This document shows, one piece after another, positions 9,963 to 19,396 of a DNA stretch of 64,000 nt. Every line of letters begins with the position of its first letter. The stretch's first letter is position 1. The stretch lies in assembly GCA_030849465.1 (NCBI GenBank), contig JARVLF010000017.1:248001-312000 (forward strand). The letters run 5' to 3'. The notes under the pieces were generated by a model. That model made no database searches. It saw only the letters and a list, made by a program, of their open reading frames with translations, and was not told the origin of the DNA. The DNA is from Moesziomyces globuligerus. Its lineage: Eukaryota; Basidiomycota; Ustilaginomycetes; Ustilaginales; Ustilaginaceae. The position numbers and the translations under genes were made by a program.

Positions 9963-12900
9963 GGAGGGTGTGCTGAACGTGTCAAAGACGATAGCACGGA
10001 CGAAGGCAGCGGCCGGGGAGATGGCTTTGTGAAGGGCTGATCGTTTTTGGTGTGGGGTCACGAATCGCCTCCACCGCTGTCATTGGTTGTTGGTGCGGAA
10101 AGACTCGAGCGGCAACGACTACTGTTGATGGTGGAAGAGCGGCGGATGCGGGAAGATAGAAACGCAAGATCGAAGGTCAAGCTGACCAGATCGCCGATGC
10201 AGATCGTAGCAAGCTTGCAACAGTGGCAACCACAACGAGGCTATCTCGAGGAGGATCGAGTCGAGCAGAGAGTGTTGAGCAGAGAGTGTTGGAAGGGGCG
10301 ATGTGGTTGGAGACGATGCGAACCCACGAGACTCTGCAGGGCGGCCGAGTGACAAGGACAGAGTGGGATAGGGATGCGGAGAGTCAGAGTGGATGCAAAG
10401 AGCCGGTGCGGATACGTGGGTGGCCCAGATGCGCGGCAACTTATAAGGGGCCGGGCTGTCGGATGCTGCTGGCGAGGTGGTCGTGGGGCTGTGCGCGAGG
10501 AGCGTACGGACCGGTGCGTGTTTGTAGCAAACCGACCGTGGCGAAGAAAGGAAGAGGAGGCCGAGTGCCGGCACGGCGTCTCACGACGAGGCAGGCCGAG
10601 ACCGTGGTCTGCGCCAGGGTCCGATTCGGAAGTTACGGGGCGTATGCAGCAACGGGTGGCGGTGGGTAAGGTAGGCTGGCCGGCAGGCAGGCAGGCGCCT
10701 CGGAGCCAAGACGAGGACGGAGAGAGAGAGAAGGTTTGCGCTTCTCAGGACGAGCGCGCAACTGAGCCGAAAGCAGCACCGAGAGCCAAATTGGCACGGC
10801 CGGAGCTAGTGTGTTTGCGGAGGCCGGAGTCGTTTGCTTGTCGGTGAGAGGAGACGGGCACAGGAGGGTAGAGAGCAACGATTAGGCCCACAGTGCGGAT
10901 GAGCATGGGGACGGGAGCGGAACGAGGTGAGGGAGGGGAAGGAACAGGTCCGAAGGCAAAAGGGGCGGAAGGGAGCGAGGGGCGAAACCCAAAACGAAAC
11001 GCAAGGTTGGACCCGACGTGGGCAGGGCAGCTCCCCACCCTTGGCGCTTTAAACACCGTACAAGGCTGGTGCTCGCCTGCAGCGCAATGCTCTTCGATGC
11101 GTGTGGTTTAAGCTCGGGCGGGGCGCGAGTGGTCGCGGTGGCGTCTACACAAGGACGGAGCTCCAGCGTGTGCAAGCCAACGTGCGCCGTGTCGACGTGT
11201 GCAGACGATCGCGAGGCCAACAAACGTCGACGTGCGCGGCGTCGGCGCAGGAAGCAGAAAGGGAGCAGGGACCACACTGAACGAGCTCAGTTGGCCAAGA
11301 GGCAAACGTTCGGAAGTCGAGCTAGTACAGTACCGTACCAGCACGGCGCGGTTTCGGCTTGGTGACGTTCGGGAGGGGCAGACCCGGAAGGGGAGAGGAG
11401 AGGGCCCGCTCCAAGGCCCAAGTGGCAAAGCGAGTGGAAGGGCCTGCCTGCCTCCCTGCTTGACTTTGGCTGGGACCGACGCAACGGGCACGAGCTTCGG
11501 CCCACAGGGTGCTGCAGCTGAGTCGCTTTCTGGGAACGACGGGCGGAATGGCAGACTGGCCGCCCAAGAGTGGAGGGAAGCCAGCAAGTCTGGTGGGGTC
11601 CACCGTTTTTTGGTACTGTAACGCGCGTCCGCAGCCGAGGTCAAGCCATGTGTGCATTGCACTCAACCCCGATCGGTACGGTACAGCCGCGCATGTGCGA
11701 TTGGACCCGGCTGGGAGCTGAGATCCAAGTGTGCTCTGACGCCTCGGAAGTACACCCAACAAGCGAGGCGTGCAGACGCGTCCCACGGCACTTCCGGCGT
11801 CCGGTCAGCTCGATCGAGCCTCGGCCCCTCGATTCGCTTTTCTCCCCCAGCATCGAGCCGCGTCATTGCGTCTCACGCCCGCCTTGTCCGCTGCCTCTTC
11901 GGCACTTGTCCGGTCGCCGTTGCAACTCGAGCTTCCTTGGTCTTGCGTGAAACTCGCCGGGCAACACTTGCTTGGCATGACGAGCTGAGGCGAAGCAATT
12001 TCATTGTTGCTGACCTGAACCTTGTTCGCAGCGCAGACGCCCGCAAGCGTAGCTTGGTCCTGGCAAACAAGACGAGATCAGGCGGGACGGGCGTTGGCTT
12101 GCTGCACTCGCGTTGGATTTCTGCAGGGTCAGATCGACACATGGTCATCGGCGGGCGGCTCTCGTGCTGCACTTTTCTTCCTTCCACCCTGGCTAGTCGC
12201 CGTGAGCGACCGGATTTCGACCGTCGTGACCCGCGCGTCCGCCGTGGTTGCGGCTCTGTGGCGGGCAAATGATGCTTCTTTTTTTTTCTGGTCGGCGCCG
12301 GGCGGCACTTTTGGACGGTGGTTCGAGGATCGGAGTGTGCGAGCGCAGCTGCGCCCCCGGATCGAGTGCCGGCCAGGGTGCCGTGTGCCTCCGATCGACG
12401 CGTCCGAAGCTTTTCGGTGCGCTCCATCAAAGTGCGCGCGCGCGTCGCTTACGGCGCGTGCGGTTTGGCGCTTGGTTTTTCCGAGATCGTCTGCATCTCA
12501 TCTCGCCTGCAGCCATAGCAAGAACTGTCCGGAAAACGTTCTCGCTTCAATGACGTAAGGCCAGATCCCTCTCTCTCATGGCGAAGAAGCGTCTCTGGCT
12601 TTTTCATGCCGCTGCAAATTTCCGGTAGACGCAAACGCATGCAGCGCCCATGTCGTGGGGCGCTCTGGACGACGACGAGTCGAAAAAACTGAGCCATGCA
12701 TGGGCACGAGGCGGCAGCGCTACGCTTGCGAGAGCCGCGCTTCCCCGTTGCAAGATCCAGCACGCGGCTCAGGGTCCCCCGTCTAAACTTGGTGCGCACT
12801 GCCCACCTCGTCAATAGTTGTCTGGCTGGTCTCCCTTTGCGATCGATGGAAAGAACAGAAGCCAGCAGCCAAGTGGGATCCGAATGCAGAGGCTCGTTGT

Positions 12901-13563
12901 CGCAGGCTACTGCGGTGGAGCGATCCGGGCGGTGAATCCGAAGTTTCGGCTCGACCCGATGGCGACGGTAGCAGCCTCGAGATCCGATGTTGCGTCTAGG
13001 CTGCATACGCCCTTCGCTACCGACTTTTAACCCGGCGTGCATTTGCGTCTGTGGGTTTAAGCTATGCTGAGCATGCGATCAGCGGGATGGGATCTGGCAG
13101 CTGCTTGCGTTGTCACCGACGCAGATCGCGTAACGCCGCGGCGGTTGTGGCGTTCTGAGGCCCGCGCTCGCGTCGAGTGGCGTTCGGCTTCCACGATCGG
13201 AACTGCGCATCGGGCTGCACGTCCAGTGCACCAGCCCTTCGGCTCCTTCGGGAGCGACGGTCGTAACGCGACCACCGTGCTGACAGTTGCGCGATAGAAC
13301 GTGGCACTTCTTGGCCTGGACCCATCAGCGTGGATTGTCACGCGCCTCGTCGCTTGCTGCGCCCCAGCCAGACAGAGACGCTCTCGGACCGGCGCTGTTC
13401 TTCCTTTTCATCTGGCATGAACAGGCACTTGCCACTTCGCTTCTGCGCACTCGGACGTTGCAGACCATCATCGTAGCACGTGCGAAAAGGAAAAGGCCAT
13501 GGAAATTGATACAGTTCGGGACGAAGAGCTAGAAATACAGTGGTAAAAGTTGGCGGGCAGACG
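9963..13563. other. 3.6-kb region without a recognisable gene
   Basis: This lies between the bZIP start and the end of the next minus-strand gene. All ORFs here are short, overlap one another in several frames and show no family motifs. A TTATAAG element at about 10441 is a possible TATA-like box, which would imply a leader of about 450 nt for the bZIP gene. Variants of a TACAGTAC/GTACTGTA motif occur at about 11325-11340, 11612-11621 and 11675-11686. It may be a long regulatory region, a long leader, or hold a noncoding RNA; I cannot decide. Confidence 0.4.
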
Positions 13564-16254
13564 TCAGCGCAGATCCGAGGCAGCGGCGGTGGTGCCGCGC
13601 GTGGTGAGTTTGCGGAGGTTGGCAGCCCATTCGTCCGCCCTCGAGTTGGCGCGCTGTCTAGCGCCCAAGAAAGCCGCGTTCGTCTTGACCGGGCTTGCTT
13701 CTGGGCTCCACCTCGACGCTGGACCGTCGTTGGCGGTCGGGGTGGCGGTGCCTGCGGCGGTGAGCTGCGTCGCGTACGAGTTGGTCGGGGTGATGCTGGC
13801 GCTCGATGCGGCCGGCGCTGGATTGGCCGCATGCTGGGCGATGAGAGGCGACGGTTTGGTATACGCCAGACTCGAGTCGGAACGATCCGAGTCGAGGCTC
13901 TGACGCTCCTTGCCCTCCGCTACGCTCGCCTCGTCTTGTCCCGCAGCAAGCAGGTCTTTGAGGCTCGACGAGCGCGGTGTGATGGAGGCAGATGCGGCCG
14001 ACGCGGGACGCAGATCATCCACGGACGCACTGCCCCAGTTCGGCTGTTCGACTCGCAGCTGCTGCGATGGTCCGAGGGCGGAAGCGGCCTTGGGCGGCGT
14101 GACGAGTACGGCGTTGGAGGTGTGCTCGCGGCGCAGCTCGGGTCTGCCTTTCTGACGCGGCGTCGTCGGGGTCGCATATCCACGCTGACGCAGGTGCGGC
14201 TCGCCTTCGCCCGCGCTGTCGTTGCTGCTGATGCTCTCGCCGCGCAGTCGCGATCCGCCGCGCATCGACGTAGCTGCATGGACCGGGAAGGCATCCGGCG
14301 AGTCCGAGTACGCGCGCACCATTCGACCCGGCATCAGCCCCAGCGCCGAGCCCATCACCTCGGGCATGCCACCCAGCCCATGCATGGCGTGGTGCGCTCC
14401 GCCATGCAGCTCACGCGGCATCCTGACGTCTCGTGGTGAGCTGGGCGCATGCTTCCCGCGGCCGTCCTCGGCGAGGACGGGTGGCAAGCCGCGCATGAAG
14501 GTCGCCGAGTGCGGCGTGGGCGGTAGCGACTCGGTGCCGACCGATGATCCGTACGACTCGCGCGATGAGGCCGGCTGCAGTGGCGGCAGCGAGACTGGCG
14601 AAGGCATCGGCGACGTCGTCGGCAGCGGTACCGGCATCCGACGCTCGCTTCCGGGCCGGCTGTAGTTCTGCATCATCTGCCTCGCGCCCATCGAGAAGCC
14701 AGTGGACGACGCCGGATCCACGTCGCTCCTGGACGGAGCTGCGTCCATCCTAGCGCCCTCGCGCAGCGCGCCATGAGAGGCTCTTGGCACCAGCCCGGGT
14801 CGCTGCAGCGCGCTGACGGCATCGTGGCTCAGCCCGCGCTGCATCGCCGCACCGCGCGACTGCATCTCGGCCACGCGGCTGTGCATCGCCGACCCCGACG
14901 CCTGCCTGGCATACGCGCGGTGATGCGCATCGTCCAGCGTCCGTGCCGACGACGGCGGGCTCATCGCGTGCTGTGGCGACAAGAGCCCATGCGACTGGTA
15001 CTGGTTGGGCGTCGGGATGCCGATCGTCAGGTTGGCTCGGCCAAAGCCAGGAGGCGCTGGCCCTCCGACGGCCCATTCCTGCTTCTGGCGACGACGCAGT
15101 TCGGCAGGATTGTCAAACGACTTTTGCTTGCGAAGCTGGCGCATGCTGACGCGCGGCGGGCCTGCTGCATCCGCATCCGCCGACGCCTTGACGAGACTCG
15201 TGGGCTTGTGGCCGATGTCATCGCGCGAGGCCGTTGCGTTGGGCGGGGCCGGAAAGCCGTAGTTGGCTGCACTCGGCGCAAAGCCCGGAGTAGATGCGCC
15301 CGAGGCGGGCAGCCCGAAGCTCGGCATGAGGGGCGAGATGAGGGGGGGCGACGGCAGACGCATAGAACTGGAAGCGGCCGAGCTAGCTGCCGATGCGAAG
15401 CGCTGCATCTGCGAGGGCCGCGGCGTGGTAAAGTCGTAGGCGCATGCGAGTTGACGATCCTCCTCGTTCTGCGGTGTGCGCAGCTCGACGCTCGTATCCG
15501 CAGACGAGTTCTCCCACCCGGACATGGCCTCGAACGACGAATCGACGCCCGAGGTGAATGACGACGACGACGAAGACGACCGATCGCCCGCTTCCTCGTC
15601 GTCCTCCGCTGCTGCGTCCTTCTCGGCGGTGGGCGTCGGGCAGATGATCGAGCTGAGATCGAGAAAGTGCGGCTTGACGGGCTTCGCCGCCTGGCCTGGC
15701 TGGCTACCCTTCTTGGGCGCACGATAGCGTGCGCTGAGCTTGTGAAACGTTGTATCCAGCCACGCCTGCTTCTTGTCCAGCCCCTGCGCCTGCCTCGCCG
15801 CAGCCGGAAGATCGGCAGTAGATGCGCCGCGCGAATCGACGCCACGCTGACGATCAAACTCCTTGCTGAGCGAGCAGGTGAACGAGAGCACCGAGGCTGT
15901 ATCCGAGGCCACGCCGGACTCGGTAGCGGCACGACGCGCGGCGGCGGAGGCGGCGAGGATGTGCATGTAGCTGTCGTCGCTGACGGTGCGCATCATGTCG
16001 TGCGCAGCGCCTGGCGTAGGCGGGAGAGGGAAGAACGGTGTGGTGGGCGAGGTGACCGTGCTGCCGTGCGCGCTGTTGGTGCGACTGCCATCGTTGAAGG
16101 TGGGACGCTTGGTCGAACTCGCTGCGGATGGACGGCGGAGGCGCTCCCAGCGACTCATGGTCGGCGCAGCGGCGGTGGTGTGCGTCTGGCTGTTGGCATC
16201 CTCGGAGCTCGACGCGGAGCTCTGTGAGAGGTTGGGCTTGTGTTTGGAACCCAT
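13564..16254 (-). CDS. Ser-rich low-complexity protein of unknown function (896 aa)
   Basis: A long single ORF starting at the first ATG (MGSKHKPNLSQSS). It is rich in Ser, Ala, Pro and Arg and appears largely disordered. It has many SP/TP and RxxS sites that would suit proline-directed and basophilic kinases. Less disordered islands include KKQAWLDTTFHKLSARYRAP and HFLDLSSIICPTPTAEKD in the first third, and a basic C-terminal segment (ARQRANSRADEWAANLRKL). No catalytic domain, signal peptide or membrane segment is seen. A coding status is supported by its length, by clean start and stop, and by the island segments. I do not recognise the family. A GTG-started extension to 16377 exists but has no ATG. 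Confidence 0.7.
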   Translation of the reverse strand: MGSKHKPNLSQSSASSSEDANSQTHTTAAAPTMSRWERLRRPSAASSTKRPTFNDGSRTNSAHGSTVTSPTTPFFPLPPTPGAAHDMMRTVSDDSYMHILAASAAARRAATESGVASDTASVLSFTCSLSKEFDRQRGVDSRGASTADLPAAARQAQGLDKKQAWLDTTFHKLSARYRAPKKGSQPGQAAKPVKPHFLDLSSIICPTPTAEKDAAAEDDEEAGDRSSSSSSSFTSGVDSSFEAMSGWENSSADTSVELRTPQNEEDRQLACAYDFTTPRPSQMQRFASAASSAASSSMRLPSPPLISPLMPSFGLPASGASTPGFAPSAANYGFPAPPNATASRDDIGHKPTSLVKASADADAAGPPRVSMRQLRKQKSFDNPAELRRRQKQEWAVGGPAPPGFGRANLTIGIPTPNQYQSHGLLSPQHAMSPPSSARTLDDAHHRAYARQASGSAMHSRVAEMQSRGAAMQRGLSHDAVSALQRPGLVPRASHGALREGARMDAAPSRSDVDPASSTGFSMGARQMMQNYSRPGSERRMPVPLPTTSPMPSPVSLPPLQPASSRESYGSSVGTESLPPTPHSATFMRGLPPVLAEDGRGKHAPSSPRDVRMPRELHGGAHHAMHGLGGMPEVMGSALGLMPGRMVRAYSDSPDAFPVHAATSMRGGSRLRGESISSNDSAGEGEPHLRQRGYATPTTPRQKGRPELRREHTSNAVLVTPPKAASALGPSQQLRVEQPNWGSASVDDLRPASAASASITPRSSSLKDLLAAGQDEASVAEGKERQSLDSDRSDSSLAYTKPSPLIAQHAANPAPAASSASITPTNSYATQLTAAGTATPTANDGPASRWSPEASPVKTNAAFLGARQRANSRADEWAANLRKLTTRGTTAAASDLR

Positions 16255-17975
16255 CGTGGCGCGATGTGCGGCCGCGCAAGTTGCGCAGAGACTCGCCCGA
16301 AGAGGTGTACGCCCGGATGCGATGTATGCGGGATGTGTTATCGGGCGCGCAGAGATCTCGAGTCGGTGATCAAGCACAGGTGATGCCGAACATGCCCCGG
16401 GCAGGAGGTGTCGATGCGATCAAGGCTGGTGCTGACGCTGCAGCGTGTCTGTAGCGGTCGAAGGCGAACGCAGGGTCGGGAGTGGTGGTGAGTGGACGTG
16501 AGGGACAAGAGATGAGAGCGGATGGGAGGAGCCGGACACGATGCGGGCAGGCTGCAAGGCGAAAAAGCGCGCAGCGTCGACCTGTCGGACGGGAGGGAAG
16601 GATGGAGCGGCTCTGCGCATGCGATGCCGAACGCACAGGGGATACAGACGGCTAGTAGGCTACCGCTTCGGCGACGGTCAAGCTCACTTAGCGCGGCTGT
16701 CCACTTGAGCGACCGGAGCCTCGGTCGGAGACCAACGGCAACGCGTCCTGAAGCGCGCGGCCGATGTCCAGACTCTTTGGTTTGAAAAGTCGACCTCGGC
16801 GGGCTCTGGTGGCGCTTGACCAGTCGAGGCTTGGGCGTGCGCAATGACGGCAGACTTCGAGTCGAGGGTTAGGTTCGCGTCGGACCGTCCTGGATCAAGA
16901 AAGTTTACGCGCAGATCGAGAGGGGTTAGCGCCAGGTTGGGTTGGGCATGGTGCCGAGGGCGAGGTCCAGTATGGGGGAGCGTGGGTTGTGCCTGGGCAG
17001 CAACGGTCGAAGCGAGGCGTCGGGGGGATATGCAAGGCCAGAGCGGGAATGTGACCCTGGCACACGCCATCGCATGGATTCTGCGTTCGTGTTGGTTCCA
17101 GTCTCGGACAGACAGAGGCACGATGGGCACGGCGTGGCGAACGGGTGTCAGACACTGCGGTTGTGCAGGGCGCCGAGACCATTGTGTCTGCGCATCCGTC
17201 TCCGTGGTGGGAGAAAAGTGAATCCGACTTCATGCCAATCCTCTGGTGGATTTTGCCATTTGAAATGCGCATTCCAAATGCGCACTAGAGCGCTGTCCAA
17301 GAACGCCGAGCCTGACACTACAAACGGCTGCACCCTTGCAGCTTGCCCTGCAGCCGCGCAGCTCCTTCCACCACGCTTCGATCTGCGCCTCCGCCTCTGC
17401 CCTCATGCGCGGCGATGGCCTCATGAATGCAGGCGTTCGTCACGTATCGATTTTTAGAGCTGCTCTTCAACTCCGCCTCGGGCGACCAACTCTGCCCACG
17501 CTCGATCTTCCCACAGCTGAGCGCGAGCCTATCTGGAATTTATGCACAGCAGAGCAGCAAAGTGCGCAAAATGGATTTTGGGGTGCGTTTTTCTTTTTGC
17601 TCCGCTTCTGCAAAGCCAACACCTCCGACGACGCGTCTGACGCGACGACGGCCGCGTGGGGACGTGACCATCGCCTCGAAAAAAAACCCTGCACTGCTCG
17701 CAGCCCACGACCTCGGCGCCTGCTGTGGGCTCTTCTCAGTCTCGTCTCAGCGTACGTGCATGCGGAGTGGCGCTCCTCTGTCCACACGCCACGCCACTTC
17801 ACCCGAACGAACTCTTCTGTCAACGACCCCCGGTCGCCATTGCATGCTAGGATGGATGGTGCAGCCAGTGCGTGTGTGTTAGAGCGCGAGATCCAGCCTC
17901 GCGCGTGTCTGTCTCATCGTCGGTCCGTGTCAGAGGTGTGTCGCTACACGTACGGCCTTGTGTGATCGTGGAGGA
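16255..17975. other. Gene-free region between the Ser-rich gene and the secreted-protein gene
   Basis: About 1.7 kb, serving as promoter of the Ser-rich gene and 3' region of the secreted-protein gene. ORFs present are short or compositionally random. The notable element is a 24-bp near-perfect palindrome at 17257-17280 (separate entry). An ACGCGT hexamer lies at about 17630. Confidence 0.4.
17257..17280. repeat. 24-bp near-perfect palindrome
   Basis: The outer arms are CATTTG / CAAATG and the inner core is AATGCGCATT. Only one base pair (two positions) breaks the dyad. The half-site AAATGCGCA also recurs directly at 17275-17283. This could be a binding site for a dimeric regulator about 1 kb upstream of the Ser-rich gene. 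Function is inferred only from symmetry. Confidence 0.6.
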
Positions 17976-18515
17976 TCAGGCCTTGACGAGGGCGACGTAG
18001 CGAAGAGGCATTCCGTTAGCTCCGGACTGGGCTGCCTCTCGCTTGGACAAGTCGGACTGGCTGAGCATGCGCCTGTGCAGCTTCCCGCCCGGACCGGCGT
18101 ACAGCTGAGCATCCGCCATCTTGTACGGATCCACGCCCGGGCTGTTTCCACTCTTGCCGTCGCCCTTTGAGGGCGTCTTTCCGCCCTTGCTCCCGCTGGA
18201 AGCCGAGACGACGTACGTGTTGCAGTTCTTGCCCTGCATGAGCTTGTTGAGCTCCTCGTACGACGGGGTGTAGGTTTGCTTGCAGTCCGGCGTCGCCGAG
18301 AAGCCGAGCTTGATCCCCGCCTCCCCGTGCAGCGCGAGGATGCTGAAGGCACCCGATTCCGAGATCTTCTGACACTTGGCATCCGGCACGATCGCATGCT
18401 CCTGAGTGGCCTGCCCGCAGGGAAGGAGGACGGTAATCTTGTCACCCTGTGCCTGTGCCACCGACAGCAAAGCTGCCCCGATAACCATCAGCGTGCGTGT
18501 AAGCTTGGGCACCAT
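17976..18515 (-). CDS. Small secreted protein with four cysteines and Kex2-type sites (candidate effector)
   Basis: 179 residues. The N-terminus (MVPKLTRTLMVIGAALLSVAQAQG) is a clear signal peptide, with cleavage likely after about residue 21-23. The mature part has four Cys (33, 48, 78, 98), enough for two disulfides. It then has a Gly/Ser/Lys-rich linker and a C-terminal region with dibasic sites: HRR at 147-149, and KR at 158-159 followed by EA, the classical Kex2 then dipeptidyl-peptidase arrangement. No transmembrane segment or GPI signal follows. I do not recognise a family. A TATATA element lies 65-72 bp upstream of the ATG. In a smut this profile fits an apoplastic effector or a cell-surface peptide, but that is inference. 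Confidence 0.8.
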   Translation of the reverse strand: MVPKLTRTLMVIGAALLSVAQAQGDKITVLLPCGQATQEHAIVPDAKCQKISESGAFSILALHGEAGIKLGFSATPDCKQTYTPSYEELNKLMQGKNCNTYVVSASSGSKGGKTPSKGDGKSGNSPGVDPYKMADAQLYAGPGGKLHRRMLSQSDLSKREAAQSGANGMPLRYVALVKA

Positions 18516-19396
18516 CTTCGAAACCGTAAAGTGAGAACAGATACCGAACCGGGGATGCCATTTGCCTCGCGAGCAGCGGGTATATATCCCCCTAGCATTC
18601 GCCCAGGCAGCGGCGCTTGACGGCTACCTGGTGGGTTGATCAAGGTCGCCGAAGATGAGCTGGGGCGGTCTAAGCGCCCCTCTTCCATGCAACTGCTCGT
18701 CGCTCGTCAGTGCACAGACCGCGGCATCTCATATCGTCCGCACAGCCTTACCGCGCCAACGACCCACCGCGTCGGTCTTGTCCGCAACGGGCGTGTGATC
18801 TCAAAAAGCACGCTCAGCTGGCCAAGGGGATCCGGCCCCGCCCCTCCTAAACGCAGGCCTAGCTCCATATGACGGCGTTTGCGAACGCCCCATTGCTATC
18901 CATCATCGCCCCTGCAGAATCGCCGCCTCGGGGTCTAAGCGCTCGTCCTCATTTCGGGTTCAGCGCTACAACACACAGATCTTCGTGCTCTGCTCCGTCT
19001 TTGCTCTTGTCTGCGTTGCCTTCGTTCTGAGTTGCCATGTCAACGTCGCGCGGGTCCGGCCGTCTTCTGACCTAATCTCGCTCTCGCGAGTGCACCCAGC
19101 GTACGATGTTCCCGATTCCGAGGAAGAACATCGTCATTTTTTCTTTTCCTTTTGTTCTCCTTTTTCCATCCTTTTTTTCTACTGCCAGAAATGGAGGCTT
19201 CAAAAGAGCACTCTGCGTCCGCACCGTAACTGAGCAAAGCCACCTTGAGTCCACGGCGTCCGGACCTGCATTCGTTGAGGCACCGTGCACTCTTCCGCTT
19301 GGACCCACCGACCCATCAGGCACGCTCCCTGCCACACAAGCCACGCTCTTACTGTGTACAAATCCGATTAAATGCGAAACGGAAAGAAAGACGAAA
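18516..19396. other. Gene-free region: secreted-protein promoter and flippase 3' region
   Basis: 881 bp between two minus-strand genes. It contains the TATA element at 18580-18587 and a T-rich tract at about 19135-19185. No supported ORF. Confidence 0.4.
18580..18587 (-). promoter_or_regulatory. TATA box of the secreted-protein gene
   Basis: TATATA(C) on the minus strand, 65-72 bp upstream of the ATG at 18515. TATA boxes are uncommon in the other promoters of this window, and in fungi they often mark regulated genes. Confidence 0.6.

Noticed and set aside
14773..15561. Arg-rich plus-strand ORF opposite the Ser-rich gene
   Set aside because: Shadow frame of the Ser/Ala-rich coding strand; no motif and no independent start context.
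17336..17965. 209-codon plus-strand ORF in the gene-poor stretch upstream of the Ser-rich gene
   Set aside because: Cys/Arg/Ser-rich with no domain, no signal peptide and no coding-like composition. It overlaps other random ORFs in the same stretch.
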